From contig CAYYMD010000005.1 of the NCBI GenBank assembly GCA_964472875.1, forward strand, positions 1-64,000: 64,000 bases of DNA, in the 5' to 3' direction. This stretch comes from CAYYMD01 sp964472875 (GTDB lineage: Bacteria; Planctomycetota; Phycisphaerae; SM23-33). This document shows positions 35,502-43,962 of the stretch, one piece after another. Position numbers and translations under genes: made by a program. The stretch's first letter is position 1. The number at the start of each line of letters is the position of its first letter. The notes under the pieces were generated by a model. That model did no database searches and was not told where the DNA came from. It saw only the letters and a program-made list of their open reading frames with translations.

Positions 35502-36556
35502 CACCCGAAACTAACATCTTCGCCGTGGAGACCAGTTGTGACGAGACGGCGGCTGCGGTCGTGGCCGAGGGGCGATACGTGCTGTCCGGCGTGGTGGCCA
35601 GCCAGGTCGAACTACATGCACGTTATGGCGGCGTAGTGCCCGAGGTCGCATCCCGCGCGCATCTGGAGAGCGTTAACACGGTTATCGAAAAGGCGCTGGC
35701 GGATTCGCAACTTGCCCCGCCTGATATCTCGGCCGTGGCAGTCACCAGCGAACCGGGGCTCATCGGCTCGCTACTGGTGGGGCTGATGGCCGCAAAGACG
35801 CTTGCGTGGGTGTGGGACGTGCCGCTTATCGGCGTCAATCACATTTACGCCCATGCCTACTCGCCGGCGCTGGACGCCGAGGCGATAGATTATCCGGCCG
35901 TGGCGCTGATATGTTCCGGCGGGCACACCGCGCTTTACAAGTGCGACTCGCCGACGGAGATGGAACTGCTGGGGGCAACGATAGACGACGCGGCCGGCGA
36001 GGCGTTTGACAAGGTAGCCGCCGTCCTGAAACTGGGCTACCCGGGCGGCCCGGCCATCGAGCGGGCTGCGGCCGGCGGCGATGCATCGGCGGTGGATTTT
36101 CCGCGGCCGTTGTTGGCGGACAAGTCGCTGGATTTCTCCTTCAGCGGGCTCAAGACCGCCGTATTGTACCACATAAACGGCGTGCCAGGCGCGCATCGCA
36201 AAAAGAGTAAATTGCCACGGCCGGGTGGAATCGAAAACTTCACCGACAAGCAAATCGCCGACGCGGCCGCGAGTTTTCAGTCGGCTGTGGTGGACGTTCT
36301 GGCGGGCAAACTCCGCCGCGCGGCCGAGACGGTGCGGCCGAAGTCGCTGATTCTCGGCGGGGGCGTCTCGGCCAACAAGGCACTCCGCGAGGCGGCGGGG
36401 CGAATCGCCGAGAAAACCGGCTGCCCGCTGCGCCTGCCGCCGATGCAATTCTGCATAGACAACGCCGCAATGGTAGCCGGGCTGGCATGGCACTATCTCC
36501 GTGCCGGGCGAACCAACAATCTGGACCTCGAGGCCACACCGACGGTGAGGAGATAG
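35498..36556 (+). CDS. tsaD: tRNA threonylcarbamoyladenosine transferase TsaD
   Basis: 352 residues of the Kae1/TsaD ASKHA family. The ATP-binding motif is IFAVETSCDETAAAVV, the metal-binding histidines are in NHIYAHAYSP, and ICSGGHTALY and LILGGGVSANKALRE follow. It transfers the threonylcarbamoyl group to A37 of ANN-decoding tRNAs with TsaB and TsaE, which are not in this window. The start ATG overlaps the stop of the S41 protease gene (ATGA). Confidence 0.95.
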   Translation: MTPETNIFAVETSCDETAAAVVAEGRYVLSGVVASQVELHARYGGVVPEVASRAHLESVNTVIEKALADSQLAPPDISAVAVTSEPGLIGSLLVGLMAAKTLAWVWDVPLIGVNHIYAHAYSPALDAEAIDYPAVALICSGGHTALYKCDSPTEMELLGATIDDAAGEAFDKVAAVLKLGYPGGPAIERAAAGGDASAVDFPRPLLADKSLDFSFSGLKTAVLYHINGVPGAHRKKSKLPRPGGIENFTDKQIADAAASFQSAVVDVLAGKLRRAAETVRPKSLILGGGVSANKALREAAGRIAEKTGCPLRLPPMQFCIDNAAMVAGLAWHYLRAGRTNNLDLEATPTVRR

Positions 36557-36837
36557 GATATAGAGTTTCCGATTTCGATATAAATATTCGGAGATTGGAT
36601 TGAAAAACGTAAACGATCATACTGGCCGCCAAATTCGCCTGACTGATGAAAAACTGTCATATTCTCGAACATCCCGAGATGAATGAGATGCTTGAGAGCA
36701 CCAAAACACCTTCATTGTCACAGCTTATTTAAGGGATTCGCTCAAACGAGGCGGGAAAACATGGCCGAAAGAATAAAAGTCTGGGATGGCGCGGAAGCGG
36801 ATTTTATCGAAGTTCTGTTTTCGATAAGGAAGGTTTC
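36557..36837. other. Intergenic region before dnaX
   Basis: AT-rich spacer with the word-like sequence GATTTCGATATAAATATTCG (36570-36589), related to other spacers here. A 34-codon frame beginning at 36761 (MAERIKVWDGAEADF) is open but unsupported. I looked for an SRP RNA, which often neighbours dnaX, and saw no GGAA-tetraloop helix 8 signature. Confidence 0.4.
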
Positions 36838-37023
36838 ATGCGACGCACGGACAACGAGGCCGTAATGGAGAGTGTAAGCAAACATCAAAAAGATGCGCCG
36901 CCGGAGACCAAACTTGCTCAGCCATTTCCTGATGCGGTGTGCGAGGGGATTTTGACGCGCGGGGCATTTGCGATTGATTATCGCGGCCGGGCGCTGTTTA
37001 ATCGTAATTTACAGCAATCATGA
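36838..37023 (+). CDS. Small hypothetical protein coupled to dnaX
   Basis: 61 residues (MRRTDNEAVMESVSKHQKDA), hydrophilic, no recognised domain. It has a strong AAGGAAGG ribosome-binding site four bases before the ATG. Its TGA stop overlaps the dnaX ATG as ATGA, while dnaX has no good ribosome-binding site of its own. That pattern favours a real leader gene that delivers ribosomes to dnaX, but it could be chance. Confidence 0.4.
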   Translation: MRRTDNEAVMESVSKHQKDAPPETKLAQPFPDAVCEGILTRGAFAIDYRGRALFNRNLQQS

Positions 37024-38732
37024 GTTATCTCGTACTGGCAAGAAAATATCGCAGCGCCACGTTCGAGGAGGTTATCGGCCAGGAACCCATCGCGCGGACG
37101 CTGAGCAACGCCATCAAAGAAGACAGGGTGGCGCACGCATACCTGTTCGCCGGCGCCCGCGGCGTGGGCAAGACCACCACCGCGCGAATACTGGCCAAGT
37201 GCCTCAACTGCATGTCGGTCGAGGAGCCCACCACCGAACCGTGCAACAAGTGCGAGGCGTGCGAGGCGATATCCCGCGGCGATGACATAGACGTGGTGGA
37301 GATAGACGGCGCCTCCAACCGCGGCATAGACGAAATCCGCGAACTCCGCGCAAACGCCATCTACCGCCCCGCCCGCAGCCGGTACAAGATTTATTACATC
37401 GACGAAGTCCACATGCTCACCCGCGAGGCGTTCAACGCGCTGCTGAAGACCCTTGAGGAGCCGCCAGAGCACGTGAAGTTCATCTTCGCCACCACCGAAC
37501 CTGAGAAGGTCCTGCCCACAATAACCTCCCGCTGCCAGCGGTTCGACTTCGCCGACATCCCGACCCGCCTGATAGCCGACCACCTCAAGGCAATCTGCGA
37601 GAAAGAGAAGATAAAGGCCGACGACGAGGCCCTGTTCCGCATCGCACGCGCCGCGGCCGGGTCCATGCGAGACGGGCTGAGTCTGTTGGACCAGATAATC
37701 GCCTCCGATGCGGAAATAACGCCCGAGGCCGTCGTCTCCATCCTCGGCACGCCGCCGGACCAGAAGGTGCTGTCCATCGTCGAGGCGATCGCCGCCGGCG
37801 ACTCAGCGGCTGCGCTGGGCGAACTGAACAAGGTGCTAAGCGGCAGCGTAACGCTGTCATCGGTTGCTAAGGCCCTGGGCGATGCGTTCCGCAATATGAT
37901 GCTGGCGGCCACATGCGGTGGCGACAGCGACCTTATTGAACTGCCCGATACGCAAAAACAGGCCACGGCGGAACTCGCCGGGCGATTCTCGCTGCCGGTG
38001 CTGGTGCAGGCGGTCTCGGTGGTACAGAACGCCGCATGGCGGATGCGCAGTTCGGCGCTGGCGAGGGCGCTGCTGGAGGCGGCGGTGGTGCGACTGGCCG
38101 AGGCCGACAAGTTCGTCGACCCGGAAAGTCTCATCGAGCGGCTACAGGAATTATCCGGCGGCCAAAAAAAAAATTCCCCACTAAAAGGTAAACCCTCTCC
38201 CGCAGCCACTGCCGGCTCACGCAGCGCCAAAAAAGAATCCTCTACCGGCCGTTACCTCGCAAACGAGCAACCCAAACCCCCGCCACAGCTTCAGTGGGAA
38301 CAGACCTGGCTTAGCGCTAACTGGGAAACTCTTATCGAAGCGCTGGCGGCCGTGGGCGAAAAGCAGGTGGCCGGGGCGATACGCCCTGCCCGTCTGGTGG
38401 AACTGGATGGCGAGACGGCCACGCTCGGCTTCGACAAGGACCATGAAATTCTACGGCGGCGATGCGACGGTGCGCTTAAGGCGCCTATCTGCAAAGCCCT
38501 TTCGCGACTGGCGGGCCGGCGTATAGAATGTAAATTCGTCTCCACGGCCACAAACGGCTCCGGCGAAGGCAAACGGGTGTTCGGTGGGCTGAGCACGGCA
38601 GAAAAAAACGGCATAGTAAAAGATCCTCACGTGCAGAAGGTCCTGGCGATGTTCGAAGCCGACGTCGTGGACATAACGAAGACCCAACCCTCGGCACCCG
38701 ACACCGCCGGGGACAACACGCAGGACGACTAA
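37020..38732 (+). CDS. dnaX: DNA polymerase III subunits gamma and tau
   Basis: 570 residues (tau form). The AAA+ clamp-loader core has Walker A AGARGVGKTTTARIL, a zinc module with CLNCM and CNKCEAC, Walker B YYIDEVHM, sensor 1 LLKTLEEPPEHVKFIFATTE and the arginine-finger SRCQRFDF. Domain III runs to about residue 378. A run of ten A's then spans codons 382-385 (CAA AAA AAA AAT). Past it comes a variable linker and a tau-like C-terminal part (KQVAGAIRPARLVELDGETA). One extra A gives a 390-residue product ending KKKFPTKR; one fewer A gives 387 residues, both gamma-like. Upstream small gene overlaps by ATGA; ybaB and recR follow in the usual order. Confidence 0.94.
   Translation: MSYLVLARKYRSATFEEVIGQEPIARTLSNAIKEDRVAHAYLFAGARGVGKTTTARILAKCLNCMSVEEPTTEPCNKCEACEAISRGDDIDVVEIDGASNRGIDEIRELRANAIYRPARSRYKIYYIDEVHMLTREAFNALLKTLEEPPEHVKFIFATTEPEKVLPTITSRCQRFDFADIPTRLIADHLKAICEKEKIKADDEALFRIARAAAGSMRDGLSLLDQIIASDAEITPEAVVSILGTPPDQKVLSIVEAIAAGDSAAALGELNKVLSGSVTLSSVAKALGDAFRNMMLAATCGGDSDLIELPDTQKQATAELAGRFSLPVLVQAVSVVQNAAWRMRSSALARALLEAAVVRLAEADKFVDPESLIERLQELSGGQKKNSPLKGKPSPAATAGSRSAKKESSTGRYLANEQPKPPPQLQWEQTWLSANWETLIEALAAVGEKQVAGAIRPARLVELDGETATLGFDKDHEILRRRCDGALKAPICKALSRLAGRRIECKFVSTATNGSGEGKRVFGGLSTAEKNGIVKDPHVQKVLAMFEADVVDITKTQPSAPDTAGDNTQDD
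38164..38173 (+). promoter_or_regulatory. dnaX: A10 slippage site in dnaX
   Basis: Ten consecutive A's directly after the sequence for clamp-loader domains I-III. Both alternative frames stop within nine codons. Thermus dnaX makes gamma by transcriptional slippage on an A9 run, and E. coli by ribosomal frameshifting on AAAAAAG. An AGGA lies 14 bases upstream of the run. Confidence 0.65.
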
Positions 38733-38761
38733 AATTAATATTGAGAGATGAGGTTCGTATT

Positions 38762-38789
38762 CGCGAAATCCCATCGGGATAAGTTCGCG
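38762..38789. repeat. Hairpin between dnaX and ybaB
   Basis: CGCGAA-ATCCC-atc-GGGAT-aag-TTCGCG: two nested perfect stems with a three-base bulge on one side and no T-tract. It may be a processing or REP-like element rather than a terminator, since ybaB and recR are likely co-transcribed with dnaX. Confidence 0.45.
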
Positions 38790-38811
38790 GCTGAAATAAT
38801 CAGGAGTAAAA

Positions 38812-39177
38812 ATGTTCGGTGACATAGGCAAGATGATGAAAATGGTGGGGCAGATGAAAAAGCGACTGCCCGAGATGCGCGAAAAGATGGCCAACAGCGA
38901 GTTCACGGCCGAGATAACCGCACCGGAGTCTCAGCGAGGCACCACCGGCACGGTCAGGGCGACAGTCAGCGGCAGGGGCACACTGCTGGATTTGCGGATA
39001 GAGCCGGAAGTTCTCGACCGTGACGACACGCCGGCCCAGATGGCTGAAATGCTCGAGGACATCACTGCCGCGGCCGTAAAGGCCGCTCAGGAAAAGGCCG
39101 CCGACGCCATAAAAGAAGCCATGAACGAACTCACCGGCGGCGCCGAACTACCCCCCGGCCTTTCTGACATAATTTGA
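38812..39177 (+). CDS. ybaB: YbaB/EbfC-family nucleoid-associated protein
   Basis: 121 residues. The family core reads MMKMVGQMKKRLPEMREKMA, then GTVRATVSGRGTLLDLRIEP and VKAAQEKAADAIKEAMNELT. It binds DNA as a dimer and is nearly always between dnaX and recR, as here. AGGAGT precedes the ATG. The gap to recR is 16 bases. Confidence 0.93.
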   Translation: MFGDIGKMMKMVGQMKKRLPEMREKMANSEFTAEITAPESQRGTTGTVRATVSGRGTLLDLRIEPEVLDRDDTPAQMAEMLEDITAAAVKAAQEKAADAIKEAMNELTGGAELPPGLSDII

Positions 39178-39193
39178 TGATTACTATAAAGTC

Positions 39194-39793
39194 ATGGCAG
39201 ATTATCCCAGCACAATCCAGCGTTTGATAGACCAGTTCGGGCGGCTGCCGGGCATCGGCGCCCGCACGGCCGAGCGGCTGGCGTTTTTTCTGCTGCGGTC
39301 GGAAAGACAGGAGGCGTTCGCCCTGGCCGAGGCCATCCGCGACATCAAGACCAAGGTCCGCCCGTGCACGGTTTGCTTCAACATCGCCGAGGATGACCTG
39401 TGCAACATCTGCGCCGACCAGCAGCGGGACAAGTCCACCATCTGCGTGGTCGAGCAGCCCAAGGACCTGCTGGCACTGGAATCGACCGGCGCATACAACG
39501 GCGTGTATCACGTGCTGATGGGACACATAGCCCCGCTGGAGGGCGTCGGTCCGGAGGACCTGACCATCGATGCGCTGGTGAAGCGCGTAAAGGCAGGCGG
39601 CGTGAAGGAGATTCTCCTGGCCACCAACCCCACAGTCTCAGGCGACAGCACGGCACTGCACATATCCGAGCGACTGGCAGACACGGCCGTAAACGTCACT
39701 CGCCTGGCGCGGGGACTGCCCACCGGCGGGCAGATAGAATACTCCAACAAATCCATCCTCGCCGACGCCATAAGCAACCGGCGCAAAATCTGA
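39194..39793 (+). CDS. recR: Recombination mediator protein RecR
   Basis: 199 residues. The helix-hairpin-helix segment is FGRLPGIGARTAERLAFFLL, the four-Cys zinc finger is CTVCFNIAEDDLCNIC, the Toprim domain is ICVVEQPKDLLALE to HIAPLEGVGPEDLTI, and the C-terminal motif is ARGLPTGGQIEYSN. With RecF/RecO it loads RecA at gaps. Third gene of dnaX-ybaB-recR. Normal length. Confidence 0.96.
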   Translation: MADYPSTIQRLIDQFGRLPGIGARTAERLAFFLLRSERQEAFALAEAIRDIKTKVRPCTVCFNIAEDDLCNICADQQRDKSTICVVEQPKDLLALESTGAYNGVYHVLMGHIAPLEGVGPEDLTIDALVKRVKAGGVKEILLATNPTVSGDSTALHISERLADTAVNVTRLARGLPTGGQIEYSNKSILADAISNRRKI

Positions 39794-39880
39794 TAAAATA
39801 ATTTATCTGCGACCGCACCTCTGTGGCTGCCTGCAACGCTTGACAGTTTCGCGCCGGTGGGATATCGTCGTTTACAATAC

Positions 39881-39967
39881 GCCCGGGTGGCGGAATTGGC
39901 AGACGCGTCAGGTTGAGGGCCTGGTGGCCTATAAAAGGCCGTGCTGGTTCGAATCCAGTCCCGGGCA
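39881..39967 (+). tRNA. tRNA-Leu (GAG)
   Basis: A class II tRNA of 87 bases. The acceptor GCCCGGG pairs with CCCGGGC, the anticodon stem TCAGG/CCTGG surrounds loop TTGAGGG (anticodon GAG at 39915-39917), a long variable arm has GGCCTATAAAAGGCC, and the T-arm is CTGG/CCAG with TTCGAAT. The discriminator is A; CCA is not encoded. Confidence 0.96.
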
Positions 39968-39974
39968 GTTTCAC

Positions 39975-40006
39975 ATTTCGGATCTCAAATTTGAGATTTC
40001 AAATTA
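39975..40006. repeat. Word-like AT repeat (AAATTTGAGATTTCAAATT)
   Basis: TCGGATCTCAAATTTGAGAT followed by TTCAAATTAAG, directly after tRNA-Leu. It is closely similar to the block at 26058-26092 in the large non-coding stretch (GGATCTGAAATCTCAAATTT). Confidence 0.5.
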
Positions 40007-40066
40007 AGAAACGTGTGGGAGGGTGACCAAGAGTCAGATTTTGTCTGTGGCGGCCGATTTTATGTT

Positions 40067-41008
40067 TTAAGTTTCGTTTTCCGTCGGTTTTGTTCCCGGC
40101 TTCCCCTCGGCCAGGTTGTCGTAAAACCGCCGTGTCGGATAGGCGAAATCCACGTTCTCACACTTCGAGAACTCTTCCAATATCGCCTCCCACATCTGCG
40201 CCTCGGTGCTGCGTCGGCGGCGCGGGTCGCACAGGTACCGCACGGTCAGCGTCACGCCGTAATCTATCACCGACGTCCAAACGATGGGCGTTAGTTTCTC
40301 GTAGAAAATCATGTACTTGCCGGCCACGCGGCGGATCTGTTCGGCCGCACGCTCGCTCTTAAAGGCGGTGTGCTCCTGCGCCACGCCGGTGAGAATGTCC
40401 TTCGCCTTTCGCCAGTCGCTTTCGAAGGTAACCGTGACGGGAATCTCGTTCCAGATGAAGTTGAAGCCCTTGTTGTAGTTCGAGCACGAGTACTGGAATA
40501 TCCAGTTGTTCGGCACATGGATGATCCTGCCGGTGCTCTGGTCGGCGTCGACCCAGTTGCCTATCTCGTTTATCGAAAACTGGAAGAGACTGATGTCGAT
40601 AACGTCGCCGGCGTGCGAATGTATCTCGATGCGGTCGCCGGCGGTGAACGGCCGGGCGAATACTATGTACAGCCAACCGGCCAGGTTTGTCACCGGGTCG
40701 CGTAGGGCTATGGCCAGGCCGGCCGAGACCAGGCCAAGATAGGTCATCAGGCCTGCTGCGCTGCCAACCCATACGCGGACCAGCGCCAGAACGGCCACGA
40801 TGCCCAGCAGGTAGGTGATGCTCTTGGTGGCCATGTATTTACGGGCAACGTCCTTAACCCGCCGCCGGGCCAGGCGGACCAGTATACTGCGCACTACAAA
40901 GTAGCCCGCCACCACCGCCAGCGAAAGCAGTATGCTTCGCAGCGTATCCGGAGATATCCCCAGGTAACGGTGCACAACATCGCTGAAATGTTTCCAGATT
41001 GCATCCAT
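40067..41008 (-). CDS. MscS-family mechanosensitive channel
   Basis: 313 residues. Membrane helices are at about 22-44 (LRSILLSLAVVAGYFVVRSI) and 65-110; the pore helix TM3 is GLVSAGLAIALRDPVTNLAG. The MscS beta domain (FTAGDRIEIHSHAGDVIDIS, IIHVPNNWIFQYSCSNYNKG) and an alpha/beta C-terminus follow. It opens under membrane tension to release solutes. The C-terminal tail (GKPGTKPTENET) is disordered. The gene is alone on the minus strand. Confidence 0.93.
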   Translation of the reverse strand: MDAIWKHFSDVVHRYLGISPDTLRSILLSLAVVAGYFVVRSILVRLARRRVKDVARKYMATKSITYLLGIVAVLALVRVWVGSAAGLMTYLGLVSAGLAIALRDPVTNLAGWLYIVFARPFTAGDRIEIHSHAGDVIDISLFQFSINEIGNWVDADQSTGRIIHVPNNWIFQYSCSNYNKGFNFIWNEIPVTVTFESDWRKAKDILTGVAQEHTAFKSERAAEQIRRVAGKYMIFYEKLTPIVWTSVIDYGVTLTVRYLCDPRRRRSTEAQMWEAILEEFSKCENVDFAYPTRRFYDNLAEGKPGTKPTENET

Positions 41009-41491
41009 ATTGATTGAACTGTAAGCGTTACGGATAATTCTACGAGGTTACAGTCCGATATTTCGACAAAATTACGCTGAAAGGCCGCGCATGCCGGCGG
41101 AAAATCGGTTACAAAACACGTTCGTCGCCGAGAAGGTGCAGGAATGCCCCGCGGACGTTTAGACTCTCCTTGCGGGCTGGCATGAGGACGGCGGAACTGA
41201 CGCCGTTGGCCGACAGGCCCAGAACGGCAATGACCAGCATCAACGGCGCATCTATGCTCATGTCCCGCCCGAAACGCCGCCATGAGTTTCCGCGGCCGAA
41301 TGCGCGCTTTACAGTCCTTGCAGGTATTTTCAGGTCAGCGGAGTTGACCTTTTATCGTAGTTTGATAAAATCACTTTAGGTTATAAAGTAACCGGCTTAT
41401 AAATGTACGATGGCAATGCCTCGCCAGCGTGATGAAGCCATAATATAAACGAAATATCGCAAAATCTTCGCGTAAAGACAGGAGATCGTTC
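41009..41491. other. Intergenic region containing a decayed gene
   Basis: Apart from the CDF fragment nothing coding is recognised. The last 150 bases are AT-rich and precede the GH95-like gene, so its promoter is probably here. Confidence 0.4.
41109..41291 (-). pseudogene. Fragment of a cation-diffusion-facilitator (CDF) transporter
   Basis: A minus-strand frame gives NSWRRFGRDMSIDAPLML, VIAVLGLSANGVSSAVL and ESLNVRGAFLHLLGD, ending at a TAA at 41109. This matches the TM3-TM4 region of CzcD/ZitB-type zinc/cobalt exporters, including the NVR(A/G)AxLHxLGD metal-site motif. Everything before and after is missing: no further CDF sequence is seen on either side in any frame. It is a decayed remnant. 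Confidence 0.7.
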
Positions 41492-43777
41492 ATGCGATTC
41501 TATTTTGAACTAAGCGATGATGTCGGTTCCACTGCCTTCGCCGCTTTATCGAACAGATGCCGTGCGCTGGGCTGGATTTGCCTTCTGGCCGCGATGCTTA
41601 CGTTGTCTGTCGCCTCCGCCGCCGACGTCGTCGCGCCGCCTGATACGGAGGATGTATCCGAACAAATTGTCTCTAAGTACAAGTCGGTGTACACTACACG
41701 GCCGATAGGCCCAAATTATCAATCCTTGGATGCTGTTCTGATAGGCAACGGTGACGTGGCCGTCGCCATCAGCACTACGCCGTCGCAGTTAAAAGGGCAC
41801 CGGAGCCATCGCAAACCCGAGCAGATTCGTTTCTGGTTTCACAAAAACGACTTCTGGAAACTCGGCGGGCCAACCAAGAGTAAACTCCTGGGCTATATCG
41901 ATTTCTGGTTCGAACTTCGCCACGGCAAGAATCGCCCTAAGCGAAAATACCGTTTCGAGAACGACCTATACACCGCAACCGCTCATGGCCGCGTGTCTCA
42001 GGGCGAGGACCAGATCCTCGACATAAAGGCCTGGGTCAGCGCGATTGACGATATGGTTTTTATACAGTTCTCCGCTCCCGCCAAGCAAAAGGTCTACTGG
42101 GTTAACACAGACCCTCAGATAATGCGGGCCGGCAGCGAGTGGGAAGCGAAAGGGGTAGACGGATACGAAAAGATTTTCTGGCGGCGGGAGTTTCCCGACG
42201 GCGATCCGCCTACGGGCATGAGCATGTGCTTCAAGAGGTATGGTGACAAAATGCGGCACGGCGAACTGGGCAAGAAGCCGCAGACGCTGGTTTTCGCCAT
42301 TGACAGTCTTCTGGAGAACAAAAACTACGGCGAAAGCGTCCAAAAAAAGATAAAAGATTTTAAAATCGAGGACATGGAGAAGCAATACGCGGCCCATAGG
42401 CAATGGTGGTCCGATTTCTGGGCTAAAAGTTTCATCGACATTCCCGACGAAACAATCGAAAAGCAATACTACCTGGCGAATTACGTGCTGGCCGGTTGCT
42501 GCCGCAACAAGGATTTCCCGCCCGGACTGCGGACTACATGGACGTGCAACGACAATCCGCGATGGAGTAACGACTATCACCTCAACTATAACTTCCAGGC
42601 CGGATTTTACAGTCTGTATGGAACCAATCACCCCGAAATGGGCGAAGTGCAGGACCAGCCGCTGCTGGATTACATGCCGGTCGGACGCAAACTCGCAAAA
42701 GAGCGACTGGGCGTGCCAGGCATTTTATATCCGGTCGGTATAGGTCCGAAGGGCACAACAACATGGGGAAATGACTACGGCCAGAAAAGCAACGCCTCAT
42801 ATGGCGCAGTCAACATGATTTTCCGCTGGAAGACCACATATGACCTTGATTATGCAAAAAAAGTTTACCCATACTTCAGGGAACTGACAACTTTCTGGGA
42901 GGCATACCTTAAGTACGAAAAAGAGAATGACCGCTACGTTATCGAAAAGGACTCGGTCCACGAGCAAAGCGGCAAGGACTTCAACTCCATTGTCTCCCTC
43001 GCGCTGTGCCGCGCGGTGTTCGAAACGGCCATGGACATGAGCAAGGCCCTCGGCGTGGACGTTGAAAAGCAAGAGAAGTGGAACCGCATCCTTGAACATC
43101 TCAGCGACTATGCCACCCAGCAGCGGGAGGGTAAAACGGTCTTCCGCTACACGGAAAAGGGTACGGAATGGTGGAAAGGCAACACGCTCGGCATTCAGCA
43201 CATATACCCTGCGCTGGGCATCGGCCTGGAAAGTGACCCGCGCCTTATAAAGATAGCCCGAAATACTATTGACGTTATGCAGCGATGGTTCGACCACAAC
43301 GGCGACAATAGTTTCTTCCCCGCGGCCGCTTACGTCGGATACAAACCCGAGGTCATCTACAAAAAACTCCACGAGTATGTCGCCAGCCACTATCGGCCTA
43401 ACGGCCTGCGCGCCCGCCAGGGACATGGAACGGAGAAATTATCCACCATTCCAAACACGGTGAACATGATGCTGTGCTCCGTACACCGCGGTGTCATGCG
43501 GCTTTATCCGGCCTGGCCGAAAGACGTCGACGCACGATTCGGCAACCTCCGTCAGTTTGGAGCGTTCCTTGTCTCCAGCGAACTAAAAGATGGAACGGTG
43601 CGGTATGTCACTATCCTGAGCGAAAAGGGCCGTGACCTGACACTCGTGAACCCCTGGCCCGGCCGGGACGTGGCGCTGCGTCGGAACGGGCAGGAGGCAA
43701 AAAAGGTCCTCAGCGGGAAAAACTTTACTATTGAGACAAGCCCGGGCGAGACACTCGCACTGACTCCGGCTGAATAA
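41492..43777 (+). CDS. Divergent GH95-like (alpha/alpha)6-barrel glycosidase
   Basis: 761 residues, exported by a long-n-region signal peptide (LGWICLLAAMLTLSVASAAD). An N-terminal beta-sandwich (LDAVLIGNGDVAVAIS) and an (alpha/alpha)6 barrel resemble GH95. The Asn-x-Asn pair is at Asn365/Asn367 (SNDYHLNYNFQ) and a candidate Glu491 lies in SVHEQSGKDF. By eye the catalytic Asp of GH95 aligns with Glu648 (GTEKLSTIP), so the chemistry may differ. AGGAG seven bases upstream supports the ATG. The substrate is unknown; it is one of two GH95-like proteins here, and the two are only distantly similar. Confidence 0.78.
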   Translation: MRFYFELSDDVGSTAFAALSNRCRALGWICLLAAMLTLSVASAADVVAPPDTEDVSEQIVSKYKSVYTTRPIGPNYQSLDAVLIGNGDVAVAISTTPSQLKGHRSHRKPEQIRFWFHKNDFWKLGGPTKSKLLGYIDFWFELRHGKNRPKRKYRFENDLYTATAHGRVSQGEDQILDIKAWVSAIDDMVFIQFSAPAKQKVYWVNTDPQIMRAGSEWEAKGVDGYEKIFWRREFPDGDPPTGMSMCFKRYGDKMRHGELGKKPQTLVFAIDSLLENKNYGESVQKKIKDFKIEDMEKQYAAHRQWWSDFWAKSFIDIPDETIEKQYYLANYVLAGCCRNKDFPPGLRTTWTCNDNPRWSNDYHLNYNFQAGFYSLYGTNHPEMGEVQDQPLLDYMPVGRKLAKERLGVPGILYPVGIGPKGTTTWGNDYGQKSNASYGAVNMIFRWKTTYDLDYAKKVYPYFRELTTFWEAYLKYEKENDRYVIEKDSVHEQSGKDFNSIVSLALCRAVFETAMDMSKALGVDVEKQEKWNRILEHLSDYATQQREGKTVFRYTEKGTEWWKGNTLGIQHIYPALGIGLESDPRLIKIARNTIDVMQRWFDHNGDNSFFPAAAYVGYKPEVIYKKLHEYVASHYRPNGLRARQGHGTEKLSTIPNTVNMMLCSVHRGVMRLYPAWPKDVDARFGNLRQFGAFLVSSELKDGTVRYVTILSEKGRDLTLVNPWPGRDVALRRNGQEAKKVLSGKNFTIETSPGETLALTPAE

Positions 43778-43962
43778 TTATGCCACAGTTGCCGTGAATA
43801 CTTTCGTAAATACTTGGACGGAAATATTAGGATAGACGGAAGTGGCCGACAAAAATGTTCCTGCGCCGGACGAATCGTATTGAGAGCACCCGCAGCGTGA
43901 TTTGCATGAGACCTTTCGAGAATTGTCCGTCAATTAGGGAAAAATACAATATGGGCATGATT

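Noticed and set aside
36557..37019. SRP RNA gene beside dnaX
   Set aside because: No GGAA-capped helix with the conserved internal loop was found on either strand.
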